Shown here: one piece after another, positions 1-9,518 of the stretch
How the letters are laid out: every line of letters begins with the position of its first letter
How positions within the stretch are numbered: the first letter of the stretch is position 1
Assembly: GCA_012837345.1 (NCBI GenBank)
Contig: DURL01000110.1
Coordinates: 32,842-96,841, forward strand
Source: Bacteroidales bacterium
GTDB lineage: Bacteria; Bacteroidota; Bacteroidia; Bacteroidales; Dysgonomonadaceae
Direction: 5' to 3'
DNA length: 64,000 nt
Notes under the pieces: model-generated
What the model was told of the DNA's origin: nothing
What the model saw: only the letters and a program-made list of their open reading frames with translations
Database searches by the model: none
Program-made: the position numbers and the translations under genes

Positions 1-2
1 CC

Positions 3-371
3 GGGGGGAAGAGACTCACCCTCGTAATCGCCCTCAGTTATTCCTCCAAGTGGGAGCTGACAGAAGCTGTCAAAAAGATCTGTAACGATGTGAAGAGCGG
101 CACTCTCCAGGAAGAAGAGATCAGCGAAGTGACGATCGACAACTATCTTTCCACCCATGCGCTACCCGATCCGGATCTGTTGATCCGTACCGGAGGGGAG
201 CAGCGTATCAGCAATTTTCTGCTGTGGCAGTGTGCTTATACCGAGTTCTATTTCACGGATACCTTCTGGCCTGACTTCAACGATGAAGAGCTCTACAAAG
301 CGATTCTCGAATTCCAGAAACGGGAAAGACGGTATGGTAAGATAAGCGAACAGATCGAATACGAACAATAA
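3..371 (+). CDS. uppS: Isoprenyl transferase / undecaprenyl diphosphate synthase, C-terminal part (5' end outside window)
   Basis: Frame open from the window start; motifs [40 protein letters not shown] typical of UppS. Confidence 0.93.
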   Translation, partial: GGKRLTLVIALSYSSKWELTEAVKKICNDVKSGTLQEEEISEVTIDNYLSTHALPDPDLLIRTGGEQRISNFLLWQCAYTEFYFTDTFWPDFNDEELYKAILEFQKRERRYGKISEQIEYEQ

Positions 372-422
372 TGAATCGAAACTGACCTCCTGAGAGTCAG
401 CGTAAAGAATAAAATCACCACA

Positions 423-3119
423 ATGTTGAAGCGAACATTCTCATTACTTTTACTAGCCACCATACTTTCACAGGCAACAATCCTGGCCCAACAGAATGAC
501 ACCATTTCTGTCGACCTGCCCTCTGAGTTGAATGTGAATTACACGGCACCACCCCGAAAAAATATCATTGCCGATATCGATGTAACCGGTGTGGAAGGCA
601 CCATGTATGAGGACCAGAAATTCGTGCTGGTCGGTTTCTCCGGACTGGCTAAAGGGCAGGAGATACAGATACCGGGTGAAGAGATCACCGGAGCACTGAA
701 ACGATTCTGGCGCCAGGGACTCTTCTCCGATGTGAAGATCCTTCAGACCAGGGTCGAGGGTGACAGTGTGTGGCTGGAGATCCGTCTCACCGACCGTCCC
801 AGGGTAGCCGACATTCGTTACTTCGGGATGAAGAAAAGCGAGCAGGATGACATAGAGAAGAAGATTGGTTTTGTGAAAGGGAACCAGATCACGCCACCCC
901 AGATCAACCGTGCGGAGACAATGATCAAAAGCTTCTTCGACGAGAAAGGGTTCGGCGACGCTGAGATACGCATCTTCCAGCGCCCCGACACCACACAACG
1001 AAATCAGGTGGTTCTGGAGATCAGTGTCGACAAGAAAGAGAAGTTGAAAGTGAACAGCATCCTCATCGATGGCAATGAGGCACTGAGTGACAACCAGCTG
1101 AAATGGGCGATGAAAAAGACCAATGAGAAAGGGAGGCTTCGCAACCTGTTCCGTGCCAAGAAATTCGTAGAGGATCTCTATGAGGAAGACAAAAAGAATC
1201 TGATCAGCAAATATCACGAGAAGGGTTACCGTGATGCGGAGATCATCCGCGACACGGTCTACAAGCATGACGAGAAAACAGTCAACATTGAGATCGCCCT
1301 GGAGGAAGGACCTCAATATCATATCCGCTCCATCAACTGGGTGGGTAACACGCAGTATCCCTCGGCACAACTTGGGCAACTGCTCAACATGACACCCGGT
1401 GATGTATACAATCAGAAGAAACTACAGGAGCGTCTGATTGTGGATGAAGATGCGGCGGTGAACCTTTATCAGAACAACGGGTATCTCTTTTCCAATATCG
1501 ATCCGGTGGAGATCAACATCGAAAAAGACTCGGTAGACCTGGAGCTACGCGTGGTGGAGGGACCCAAGGCCACCATCAAACGGGTAATCATACAGGGTAA
1601 CGACCGCCTTTACGAAGATGTGATCCGCCGCGAGCTGCGTACCAAGCCGGGAGCGGTCTTCAGCAAGGAGGACCTGCTCCGTTCGGTGCGTGAGATCGCA
1701 CAGACAGGACACTTCGACCCGGAAGCACTCTCTGCCGATATCTCGGGCGGTATCAACCCCAACCCGGAAGATGGCACGGTAGATATCACCTACCCGCTCA
1801 CCTCGAAGGGCAACGACCAGATTGAGTTCTCCGCCGGATGGGGTGTCACCGGCCTGGTGGGTAAGTTGAGCCTGAAGCTGAACAACTTCTCGCTGCAAAA
1901 CCTGCTCAACCCCTCCATGCACAGGGGGATCATTCCACAGGGTGAAGGACAGACACTGGTGCTGAGCGCACAGACAAACGGTCGTTACTACCAATCTTAC
2001 CAGTTCCAGTTCATGGAACCCTGGTTTGGCGGGAAAAGACCCAACAACCTCTCCGTAAGTGCCTATTACTCTCGCTATACCGGCCTCAACAGTGATTACT
2101 ATTCGCAGAACAGCTACTACAACCCCTATATGTACGGGTATGGCAATTACGGCGGATACGGCGGTTATGGCGGTTATGGCGGATACGGCGGTTATGGCGG
2201 ATACGGCGGTTATGGCGGCGGATATCAGGATATGGCGGAATATGCCTATGACCCCAATCAGGTCTTCAGCATGCTGGGTCTCTCGCTGGGGTATGGCAAG
2301 CGCCTGGAATGGCCCGACGACTACTTTCAGTTCATGGGGGAGCTGGGCTTCCAGCGCTATGGGCTGAAGAACTGGTCATGGAATCAGTTCCCCTTTCAGA
2401 CTGGTGTCAGCAACAGCATCACGCTCGGCTTCACTCTCTCACGTATCTCTACCGATAACCCGATTTACACCCGTACCGGGTCACAGTTCACCCTGAGCGT
2501 GAGTGCCACCCCACCCTTCTCCCTCTGGGACGGGAAGGATTACAGCACCCTGGCCTACAGCAACCCGGAGAAATACCGCTGGAACGAGTACCACAAGTGG
2601 AAGTTGAAGATCCGTACCTTCACCCCACTGACACCCTCTACGGTGAAGCGCACACCAGTGCTTGCCACCAGGGTTGAGTTCGGGGTCCTGGGTCACTACA
2701 ACAAAAACAAGCTGACCCCCTTTGAGACCTTCGACGTGGGGGGTGACGGCATGAGTGGTTATTCCACCTCCTTTGCCACCGAGAATATTGCCCTGAGAGG
2801 GTACGAGAACAACTCCATTGCGCAGCAGGCGAGAGCCTACACACGCCTTGGCCTGGAGGTTCGTTATCCCTTTATTCTGGAACCCAATTCCACCATCTAT
2901 GGAGTTGCCTTCCTTGAGGCCGGTAATGCCTGGTATGAAGTGAAAGACCTCAACCCCTTCGACCTGAAACGGTCAGCAGGTGTCGGCGCCCGTATCTTCC
3001 TGCCGATGATCGGGCTGATGGGTATTGACTGGGCCTACGGGTTTGACACTGTATATGGCACAGGCAGCCGTCAAAGAGGGGGTGGTCAGTTCCACTTCAT
3101 CATCGGGCAGGAATTCTGA
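423..3119 (+). CDS. bamA: Outer membrane protein assembly factor BamA (POTRA repeats + Omp85 barrel)
   Basis: 898 aa; signal peptide; repeated POTRA-like segments (IKRVIIQGNDRLYEDVIRREL...); C-terminal barrel ending in F; next to uppS and skp homologs. Confidence 0.93.
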   Translation: MLKRTFSLLLLATILSQATILAQQNDTISVDLPSELNVNYTAPPRKNIIADIDVTGVEGTMYEDQKFVLVGFSGLAKGQEIQIPGEEITGALKRFWRQGLFSDVKILQTRVEGDSVWLEIRLTDRPRVADIRYFGMKKSEQDDIEKKIGFVKGNQITPPQINRAETMIKSFFDEKGFGDAEIRIFQRPDTTQRNQVVLEISVDKKEKLKVNSILIDGNEALSDNQLKWAMKKTNEKGRLRNLFRAKKFVEDLYEEDKKNLISKYHEKGYRDAEIIRDTVYKHDEKTVNIEIALEEGPQYHIRSINWVGNTQYPSAQLGQLLNMTPGDVYNQKKLQERLIVDEDAAVNLYQNNGYLFSNIDPVEINIEKDSVDLELRVVEGPKATIKRVIIQGNDRLYEDVIRRELRTKPGAVFSKEDLLRSVREIAQTGHFDPEALSADISGGINPNPEDGTVDITYPLTSKGNDQIEFSAGWGVTGLVGKLSLKLNNFSLQNLLNPSMHRGIIPQGEGQTLVLSAQTNGRYYQSYQFQFMEPWFGGKRPNNLSVSAYYSRYTGLNSDYYSQNSYYNPYMYGYGNYGGYGGYGGYGGYGGYGGYGGYGGGYQDMAEYAYDPNQVFSMLGLSLGYGKRLEWPDDYFQFMGELGFQRYGLKNWSWNQFPFQTGVSNSITLGFTLSRISTDNPIYTRTGSQFTLSVSATPPFSLWDGKDYSTLAYSNPEKYRWNEYHKWKLKIRTFTPLTPSTVKRTPVLATRVEFGVLGHYNKNKLTPFETFDVGGDGMSGYSTSFATENIALRGYENNSIAQQARAYTRLGLEVRYPFILEPNSTIYGVAFLEAGNAWYEVKDLNPFDLKRSAGVGARIFLPMIGLMGIDWAYGFDTVYGTGSRQRGGGQFHFIIGQEF
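2151..2225 (+). repeat. In-frame 9-nt tandem repeat (GGC GGW TAY x7, then GGCGGCGGATAT) encoding (GGY)7GGGY inside bamA
   Basis: Direct reading: ggcggatac/ggcggttat units from 2151 to 2213 plus a terminal variant. Confidence 0.95.
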
Positions 3120-3224
3120 TGCCTGACTCTTTAACAATTTTTACGCACCTTGCTCTAAACGTTATACCTTTACAATCGTCTCTATTATCAGATTCACCTG
3201 TTTCAAACATTAAAAAGAAGAAAT

Positions 3225-3737
3225 ATGAAAAGAGTATTGTTTATTTTGGGACTTTTGTTGACTCTATCAGTGGGGAACAGTTATGCGCAGAAGTATGCAC
3301 TGATTGATATGGAGTACATCCTGAAACGGATCCCCACCTATGAAAGCGCCAACAAGCAGATGGAAGCCATGTCGGATGAATGGCAAAGCGAAGTGGACAA
3401 GGAGGTAGAGCTTGTCAATGCCATGTACAAGAAATACCAGGCCGATCTGGTCTTCCTGGCTGGCAGCGAAAAAACCAAACGGGAAAACGAGATTGTGGCA
3501 AAGGAGAATGCGATCCAGGAACTGCGTAACCAGTATTTCGGTCCCCAGGGTGCATTGTTCGAACAGCAGGAGAAGCTGATCAAACCGATTCAGGACAGCA
3601 TTTATGAAACGATAAAAGAGATTGCCACTGAACAGGGATATGCCATGGTAGTGGATCGTGCTTCTGCCACCTCGGTGATTTTTGCCTCTCCCTCCATCGA
3701 TATCAGTGATCTGGTACTCGCACGGTTAGGCTATTAA
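3225..3737 (+). CDS. OmpH/Skp family periplasmic chaperone
   Basis: 170 aa, signal peptide, KYALIDMEYILKRIPTYESANKQME..., coiled-coil middle; downstream of bamA. Confidence 0.88.
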   Translation: MKRVLFILGLLLTLSVGNSYAQKYALIDMEYILKRIPTYESANKQMEAMSDEWQSEVDKEVELVNAMYKKYQADLVFLAGSEKTKRENEIVAKENAIQELRNQYFGPQGALFEQQEKLIKPIQDSIYETIKEIATEQGYAMVVDRASATSVIFASPSIDISDLVLARLGY

Positions 3738-3748
3738 AAATAAAAGTG

Positions 3749-3756
3749 TATCTTTG
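3749..3756 (+). promoter_or_regulatory. Putative Bacteroidetes -7 box TATCTTTG upstream of the second skp-like gene
   Basis: Matches TAnnTTTG, 49 bp before ATG 3805. Confidence 0.45.
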
Positions 3757-3804
3757 TGACCTCTTTAAGTGAGCATTATAAACTATAAATTGACAAATAG
3801 AATC

Positions 3805-4314
3805 ATGTTGAAAAAATTATTGATCTGTATGATTGCCCTGGCACCTCTGGCAGCTGTGGCACAGGATGTGAAAATCGCGTATATCAACGCACAGGAGGTT
3901 TTCTCTGTCATGCCGGAGCTTTCCGGAGTTGAAACACAGCTGAGTAGCAAGCAGGAGGAGATCTCCAAGAATGGGCAGGCCTTGGTGGATGAGTTCAACA
4001 AAAAAGCAGAGGAGTTCGACAAGAACAGAGCCACATCAGAAGCCGTGCAGCAGGATCAGCAAAAACAACTGGCGCAGATCCAGGAGAGATACCAGGTTTA
4101 TCTGCAGAACAGCCAGCAGGAGATGCAGCAATTGCAACAGACGTTGCTGGAACCCATCAACAAAAAGATTGCCGATGCAATCAAGGCGGTAGGGGATGAA
4201 AACAATTATACTTTTGTCTTCGATGTCTCTACCATGCAATCACCCATCGTCTACGTCAGTCCCTCAGCTGTGAATATCACCCCGCTGGTCAAGACCAAGC
4301 TGGGTATTCAGTAA
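3805..4314 (+). CDS. OmpH/Skp family periplasmic chaperone (second copy)
   Basis: MLKKLLICMIALAPLAAVAQDVKIAYINAQEVFSVMPELSGVE...; start moved to the M preceding the signal peptide. Confidence 0.88.
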   Translation: MLKKLLICMIALAPLAAVAQDVKIAYINAQEVFSVMPELSGVETQLSSKQEEISKNGQALVDEFNKKAEEFDKNRATSEAVQQDQQKQLAQIQERYQVYLQNSQQEMQQLQQTLLEPINKKIADAIKAVGDENNYTFVFDVSTMQSPIVYVSPSAVNITPLVKTKLGIQ

Positions 4315-4341
4315 GAGCATACAAAAAACCTCTCACAAATA

Positions 4342-4378
4342 AAAAAAGGGTTTCCGTTGAAAGAGACCCTTTTTTTTG
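4342..4378 (+). terminator. Rho-independent terminator, probably bidirectional
   Basis: AAAAAAAGGGTTTC-cgttgaaa-GAGACCCTTTTTTTT between convergent genes. Confidence 0.8.
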
Positions 4379-4394
4379 TGTGGTACCATATGAT

Positions 4395-5531
4395 TCACAT
4401 CCCTTTGATCACCAGTAACGGTGTATCTGAGTGAAACAGCATACGGCGGGCGATGCCGGGGTTGAACATCCGTGCAAAGATGTTTCTCCGGGAGCTGGAA
4501 AGGGAGATCATATCGATCTGATGTTCTTTCACAAACTTCTCCAGCGACTCCTCCAACCCGATGTTCTGATCAATCAGCCGATATTCGGTGACCAGATGTG
4601 GATAGAGCTCAGCAAATCGTTTTTGAATACCCGATAGTTTGATCTCGTTCCACACATCTTCCTTTTTGGCGATATGTGCCAGATAAACCTTTACCTGATA
4701 GGGTTTCAGGAACTGCATCATGATATCGAACGCCTTGAATTCGCGTTCCTGGAAATTGGTGAGAAAGACGATGGTTTTCATCTGTGCCACCCCCTGCACC
4801 TGTGTACCTTCCGGTATCGCAAACACCGGTGTACGGGAACCATCCATCACCTCAGCTGTGACGCTGCCAATGAGATCCAGTTCCTTGGCATTGCGCCCCC
4901 GTGTGCCCATGACGATAGCCGTGGGCCTGATCTTCTTGGAGTAGGAGATGACCTCCTCTTCGGGAAGTCCCTCCACCAGTTGTGTGTGGAACGGCACGTC
5001 GGGGAGGATTCCCTTGGTGACCTGCTCCTTGATCCTGGCGACCAGCTGTTGCATCTCTTTCTCCGTTTTGCTCTTCACATCCTGATAAATTGTCTTGTCT
5101 GCCGGCTGTATGGCGAAGGAATCACCGAAAGGTACAGAGGCAGGATAAAAAGGAGTAAAGAAAACATGCATCAGTTTCACTTCACAATCAAGGTCATATG
5201 CCAGACGAAATGCAAACGCACAAGCAGTGAGCGAGAAATCGGAAAAATCGACCGGTACCAGTATCTCTTTCTTGTTCTCCCTTTGCAACATCTTATCATC
5301 CTGTTCGGTGAAATCGAGTTCTTCAATAATCTTCAGGGCCCGCGGCAGGTCGCTCTCGTTGATTCTCACCCGCACGTTACCCGGTACCACCGGTTCAATC
5401 ATCCTGACACCGTGAATCACTGCCGGAATACCCTCAGACTCCAGAATCGTCTTAAGGATATGAGCCTTGTCATAGCTATGAATGGCAACCGTGACCATCT
5501 TCTCATCATGATTTTTATGATCTTTTTCCAT
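4395..5531 (-). CDS. Universal stress protein: two Usp-like modules with an N-terminal DUF2007-like domain
   Basis: N-term MVTVAIHSYDKAHILKTILESEGIPAVIHG..VRVRINESDLPRALKIIEEL resembles DUF2007; then ILVPVDFSDFSLTACAFAFRLA and AIVMGTRGRNAKELDLIGSVTAEVM (Usp). Confidence 0.75.
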   Translation of the reverse strand: MEKDHKNHDEKMVTVAIHSYDKAHILKTILESEGIPAVIHGVRMIEPVVPGNVRVRINESDLPRALKIIEELDFTEQDDKMLQRENKKEILVPVDFSDFSLTACAFAFRLAYDLDCEVKLMHVFFTPFYPASVPFGDSFAIQPADKTIYQDVKSKTEKEMQQLVARIKEQVTKGILPDVPFHTQLVEGLPEEEVISYSKKIRPTAIVMGTRGRNAKELDLIGSVTAEVMDGSRTPVFAIPEGTQVQGVAQMKTIVFLTNFQEREFKAFDIMMQFLKPYQVKVYLAHIAKKEDVWNEIKLSGIQKRFAELYPHLVTEYRLIDQNIGLEESLEKFVKEHQIDMISLSSSRRNIFARMFNPGIARRMLFHSDTPLLVIKGM

Positions 5532-5619
5532 ACTGCATTCCGTTGGGACAGCTGCCGTCAGAGACTACATCTGTCATGTAAAAACCTAATTAAAAAAACA
5601 ATCACAGGTTTAAGTCAAG

Positions 5620-5919
5620 TCACTTTTCGTCCTCTTCCGTCACTTCAGATACCGGATCGGGTTCCGGGTAATCATCCAGCCCCAGAATCTTAAGTGCTTT
5701 ATCAAAAATTGTGGTATCATCCAGTACGACAATACCACCATTCGGTCCCGGTTCAATATGTATCCCCACACTTTTGCCTTCCTTGTAATTGTATCCGCCA
5801 AAATAGTTCCTTACGGTTTCGGGTTTCATTTCCAGCTCCGCTGCTATTTGGTGGATACTACCATCAGGGAGTTTGTCTTTCAGATCTCTCAGCTCATTAA
5901 AGGTAATTGTTCTTGCCAT
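5620..5919 (-). CDS. Small HTH-type DNA-binding protein
   Basis: 99 aa: LPDGSIHQIAAELEMKPETVRNYFGG looks like a helix-turn-helix. Confidence 0.6.
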   Translation of the reverse strand: MARTITFNELRDLKDKLPDGSIHQIAAELEMKPETVRNYFGGYNYKEGKSVGIHIEPGPNGGIVVLDDTTIFDKALKILGLDDYPEPDPVSEVTEEDEK

Positions 5920-6051
5920 GGCTTTTTATTTTTTAGTTGATAATGCGACGTAGATTTATTTGATGGCTTAAACATACGGAAAAAAATAGATATTCCAAAC
6001 TTTTTCCACAAAATCTTTGTGAAAAAAGAGGAATCCGTAAGGCTTTTTTTC

Positions 6052-6750
6052 TTAGTGAGGGAGGGAGGACAACAGGGGACTGAACAGCGTCAGCAGGAAG
6101 AGATAACTGAGGATAAACAGAGCAAGCCAATTACCATGGCGGCGACTGTAGAGAGTAACAGCTGTGGCAGGCTGAATCGCCGTCGTTCGTTTCATCAGGA
6201 GCATCATCAGTCGATAGAGCAGGAAAGCCAGAAGAGTCCCGGCCAGCATTCCAGCCAGGATATCGGAGACAAAGTGCACCCCCAGATAGACGCGCGTGTA
6301 GCTGTTAAGCGCAGCCCAGCTGAGAGTGGTAAGGGTAACAGCGCGGTTTCGGAACAGCAGGGAGAGAAACACGGCCAGGCCGAAGCTGTTGGTGGCATGT
6401 CCGGAGATAAAGCCATATCTACCCCCCCGATAGCCGTTGACAATATCAACCAGTTCTTTGAAGTCGGGGTGATGGGTAGGCCGATAACGCTCAAAAAAAG
6501 GCTTACAGAGACCTGATGAGAACTGATCGCTCGCCACGAACACCAGGATGATGAAGAGTGAGACAAGCAGTGCCTGTTTGCGGGGGGTCTTGTAGAAAAA
6601 GAGGAATAGGATGACCAGAAAGAGCGGGATCCAGACAAAACGGCCGCTCACAGTCCACATCCAGTCATCCAGGAAGGGAGACTCACTTCCGTTAAGCAGA
6701 AGAAAAAGATCTCTTTCCAGGGGGAGTATATTCTCAATTGTCTCTTTCAT
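6052..6750 (-). CDS. PAP2 superfamily phosphatase
   Basis: KPFFERYRPTHHPDF / GRYGFISGHATNSFG / YLGVHFVSDILAG motifs; multiple TM helices. Confidence 0.88.
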   Translation of the reverse strand: MKETIENILPLERDLFLLLNGSESPFLDDWMWTVSGRFVWIPLFLVILFLFFYKTPRKQALLVSLFIILVFVASDQFSSGLCKPFFERYRPTHHPDFKELVDIVNGYRGGRYGFISGHATNSFGLAVFLSLLFRNRAVTLTTLSWAALNSYTRVYLGVHFVSDILAGMLAGTLLAFLLYRLMMLLMKRTTAIQPATAVTLYSRRHGNWLALFILSYLFLLTLFSPLLSSLPH

Positions 6751-6818
6751 TTGATTACGTTTATACCGTTAATTTTTGGGACTGATGATCGGGGTGACAT
6801 GGCTTTGCCGCCAACATT

Positions 6819-7658
6819 TTAGATAACCGCTACATTATCTTTCTCAGTCCAGCCTACGCTGCCGTTGGCAATCTCCACCTCGTACCAGTTGCCGTCGCTG
6901 TTTCTGATCTTCACCTTTGCCCCCTCGTGCAGTTCGAACAGAGGGTTGCTGTTCCGGTCGGGGGATGCGTTCACCGTTGCTGCCCCCACCATCACGATGG
7001 CTTCGTCACGTTGTAGACGTTCCCTTTTCTGGCTAAAAGCGAAGGTCATGGTTGCTATCATCAGCACCAGCCATACAAGACCGCTGTAAAAAGCGGCTTT
7101 CCTTGCCCAGAGGATGCGCAGGAACAGAAAAATAGCCACGCAGATCAGCACCAGCAGAAAGAGGATGATGCTAATCACAGCCCAGCGATTGGAGTTGTTG
7201 AGGTCTCTCACTCCTTTGAACCACTCCTTCAGGAAGAAAGTGCCTGCCTGCTCAATACGGTCCTCCGTCCTGTTTTGTGCAAAACGCAGGTTATGCCGGA
7301 TGTCACCATCACCGGGATCCAGCAGATGGGCCCGTTCATAGTTCAGGAGGGCTTTTGCCAACTGGTTATCCCTGAAATAGGCATTCCCCAGGTTGTAGTA
7401 GAGGGCTGCCGACTCCCGGTTCTCCGAGAGCGCTCCGACCACAATCGATTCATACAGTTCAATGCTTTTCTCATAGTCGCCAGTCCTGTACGCCTCTGCT
7501 GCCTCGTCAGCAGAGAGAGGTGATTCTACTCTTGCATCTGCGGAGTAGACCGCTTTCTGAAGGGTGTCGATAGCCTCCTGAGCTGCTGTCATCTCTGACG
7601 GCAGCAGCATCAACAACAGGCTGAGGCCCATCATATGGATTAGGTTCATCCGTGTCAT
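6819..7658 (-). CDS. batE: BatE-like protein: TPR + TM + SH3-like domain
   Basis: TPR ESAALYYNLGNAYFRDNQLAKALLNYERAHLLDPGDGDIRHNL; C-terminal SH3-like; last gene of the bat cluster. Confidence 0.8.
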   Translation of the reverse strand: MTRMNLIHMMGLSLLLMLLPSEMTAAQEAIDTLQKAVYSADARVESPLSADEAAEAYRTGDYEKSIELYESIVVGALSENRESAALYYNLGNAYFRDNQLAKALLNYERAHLLDPGDGDIRHNLRFAQNRTEDRIEQAGTFFLKEWFKGVRDLNNSNRWAVISIILFLLVLICVAIFLFLRILWARKAAFYSGLVWLVLMIATMTFAFSQKRERLQRDEAIVMVGAATVNASPDRNSNPLFELHEGAKVKIRNSDGNWYEVEIANGSVGWTEKDNVAVI

Positions 7659-9505
7659 TTTGATTTCTTTAATCTGTTTTCCATCGCACCGATCGCATCG
7701 AGTGTATCCTGATAAATACTTTCCATGGCGGTATCTCCACCGGCAGGAGCATACCGTGCAAACTCGCAGTTGTCAAGGATCCGCAGGAAACGGCTGGTCA
7801 GCTCTTCACCGATACCGGTACTCTTCAGCTCCGATTCCACATTGTCGCGTGACAAGCGGGCAACCGGTATCGCCAGCTTGTCGCTGAAATAGCCCCAGAG
7901 GGCACGCAGCACCTCCTCATGGAAGTTCTCACTCTTCTGCTCCCTGAGATAGCGTTCAGCCAGTTTCAACCGTTTGAGTGCAATCTTATTGGCCTTACGG
8001 TTTCGCATCAGTGTCACGTTGGCGTTCTCCCGCACCTGTTTCCGATAGATCAGATAAAATGTGATCAGCGATAGCAGAGGGATCAGGATCCAAAGCCAAT
8101 AGCCCAATGAGCCGACGAAGAAGCGGTCACGCGACTGAAAGGCAGGCACTCCGGTCTTCAGGAAGCGGATATCCTGTTCCACCTTCACATCCTGACGGTT
8201 CACAAAGGAGGTGCCGGGGGCACTCCCCGACTCACCCTTTTCAACATTCAACCGGTATTCCGGGGTAGTCAATGTCTTGTAGGTCGCGCTCCCGGGATCG
8301 AAATAGGTGAACTCCACGGGTGGAAGGGTATAACTCCCTTCATAGCGGGGAATCACCATGTACTCAATGCGACGCATGCCGGTGAGTCCGTTCGTGGTCA
8401 CGTTGAAGATGTTATCTACCGTGGGGTCATACCGTTCAAAGTTATCGGGGAAAGCCACCTCGGGGGTGCGTATCAACTTCAGGTTGCCTGTACCCGATAT
8501 CTCCAGTTGCAAGGTGATGGCTTCGTTTGCCCTGGTTACGGTGTTGCTGAGCAGCGGCTTCAGGGTGAAGTTACCTACGGCGTTGGCGTAGCTCTCCGGT
8601 TTGTTCTCCGGCAGTGGTTTCACCGCAATCTCGAGCGGGTTGGTTTTCAACGCTTTCTTCACATCCACCATCACCTCCTGTGGTCCGAAAAAAGAGGATA
8701 TTTTTTTGCCAGAGGGTACCGAGAAGACCATCTCGAGGCTGCCCGACGGTATGGTGATCCTGCCGGAACGCTGCGGGAAAAGCAGCGTCTTGCGAAGATC
8801 AGCTGTATAGTAGTTTCTGCCGTTATACCGTTCCATTTGCAACTGCTTGTTCACCGGCAGATCGATCTCCTCTACCATGAACCCCTCAAACTCCGGGAAC
8901 TGGATCTTCCCGAAATTGACCACGTTTAACGTGGTATAGAGGCGGAAGGTGACCGTAAATCCCTCCTGTTCGTAGAGGTTGTTCTTGGACAGGATCGCCC
9001 GGATAAAGGCATCGTTGGCCGAAACAGTTGCTGCGCCGGTACCGGATGCGGAACTTCTCTCCTGTTTACTGCCCTCATCACCGGGTGCCACCCCGCGGCT
9101 CTCATCTGGCGGCAGCACCTTGACCTGCAGGCTGTTCGATTGGTAGTTGCTGCCGTCAACGGTGATCGATGCAGCCGGGATGGTGTAGCTGCCTGCCTTG
9201 TTTGCCATCAGGATATAGGTGTAGGTCACCGACATCTCAGAACTGCTTTTGCCGTTGATGATGCTTTGACTGTAACTGGTGGAGGTGCTGGGTCCGAAGA
9301 GCAACTCAAGACCCTTTAGTTCGGGCAATCGCAGGTCACGACCCTCTTTGTTGAGGTGATAGCTGAGACGGAACTGTTCTCCTTCCACCACTGTTGCCGG
9401 CGCCGTAGCTTTAAAGGTAACCTGAGCCGGGAGCCAGGATGTGTTACCTGCAAGCATTACCCAAATCAGTAAAAGAATAGGGTGTATGTTTTTCCTCTTT
9501 TTCAT
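7655..9505 (-). CDS. batD: BatD / oxygen-tolerance family protein
   Basis: Start set to MKKRKNIHPILLLIWVMLAG (9505). The longer ORF to 9784 overlaps batC in another frame and is not used. Confidence 0.85.
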   Translation of the reverse strand: MKKRKNIHPILLLIWVMLAGNTSWLPAQVTFKATAPATVVEGEQFRLSYHLNKEGRDLRLPELKGLELLFGPSTSTSYSQSIINGKSSSEMSVTYTYILMANKAGSYTIPAASITVDGSNYQSNSLQVKVLPPDESRGVAPGDEGSKQERSSASGTGAATVSANDAFIRAILSKNNLYEQEGFTVTFRLYTTLNVVNFGKIQFPEFEGFMVEEIDLPVNKQLQMERYNGRNYYTADLRKTLLFPQRSGRITIPSGSLEMVFSVPSGKKISSFFGPQEVMVDVKKALKTNPLEIAVKPLPENKPESYANAVGNFTLKPLLSNTVTRANEAITLQLEISGTGNLKLIRTPEVAFPDNFERYDPTVDNIFNVTTNGLTGMRRIEYMVIPRYEGSYTLPPVEFTYFDPGSATYKTLTTPEYRLNVEKGESGSAPGTSFVNRQDVKVEQDIRFLKTGVPAFQSRDRFFVGSLGYWLWILIPLLSLITFYLIYRKQVRENANVTLMRNRKANKIALKRLKLAERYLREQKSENFHEEVLRALWGYFSDKLAIPVARLSRDNVESELKSTGIGEELTSRFLRILDNCEFARYAPAGGDTAMESIYQDTLDAIGAMENRLKKSK

Positions 9506-9518
9506 CGGTTTTGTAATG

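Noticed and set aside
468-1379. 303-aa minus-strand ORF
   Set aside because: Antisense to bamA POTRA region; no family signature.
2059-2367. 102-aa alternate-frame ORF over the GGY repeat
   Set aside because: The tandem repeat keeps the other frame open; no independent support.
4674-5693. 339-aa plus-strand ORF
   Set aside because: Antisense to the Usp gene; no recognisable family.
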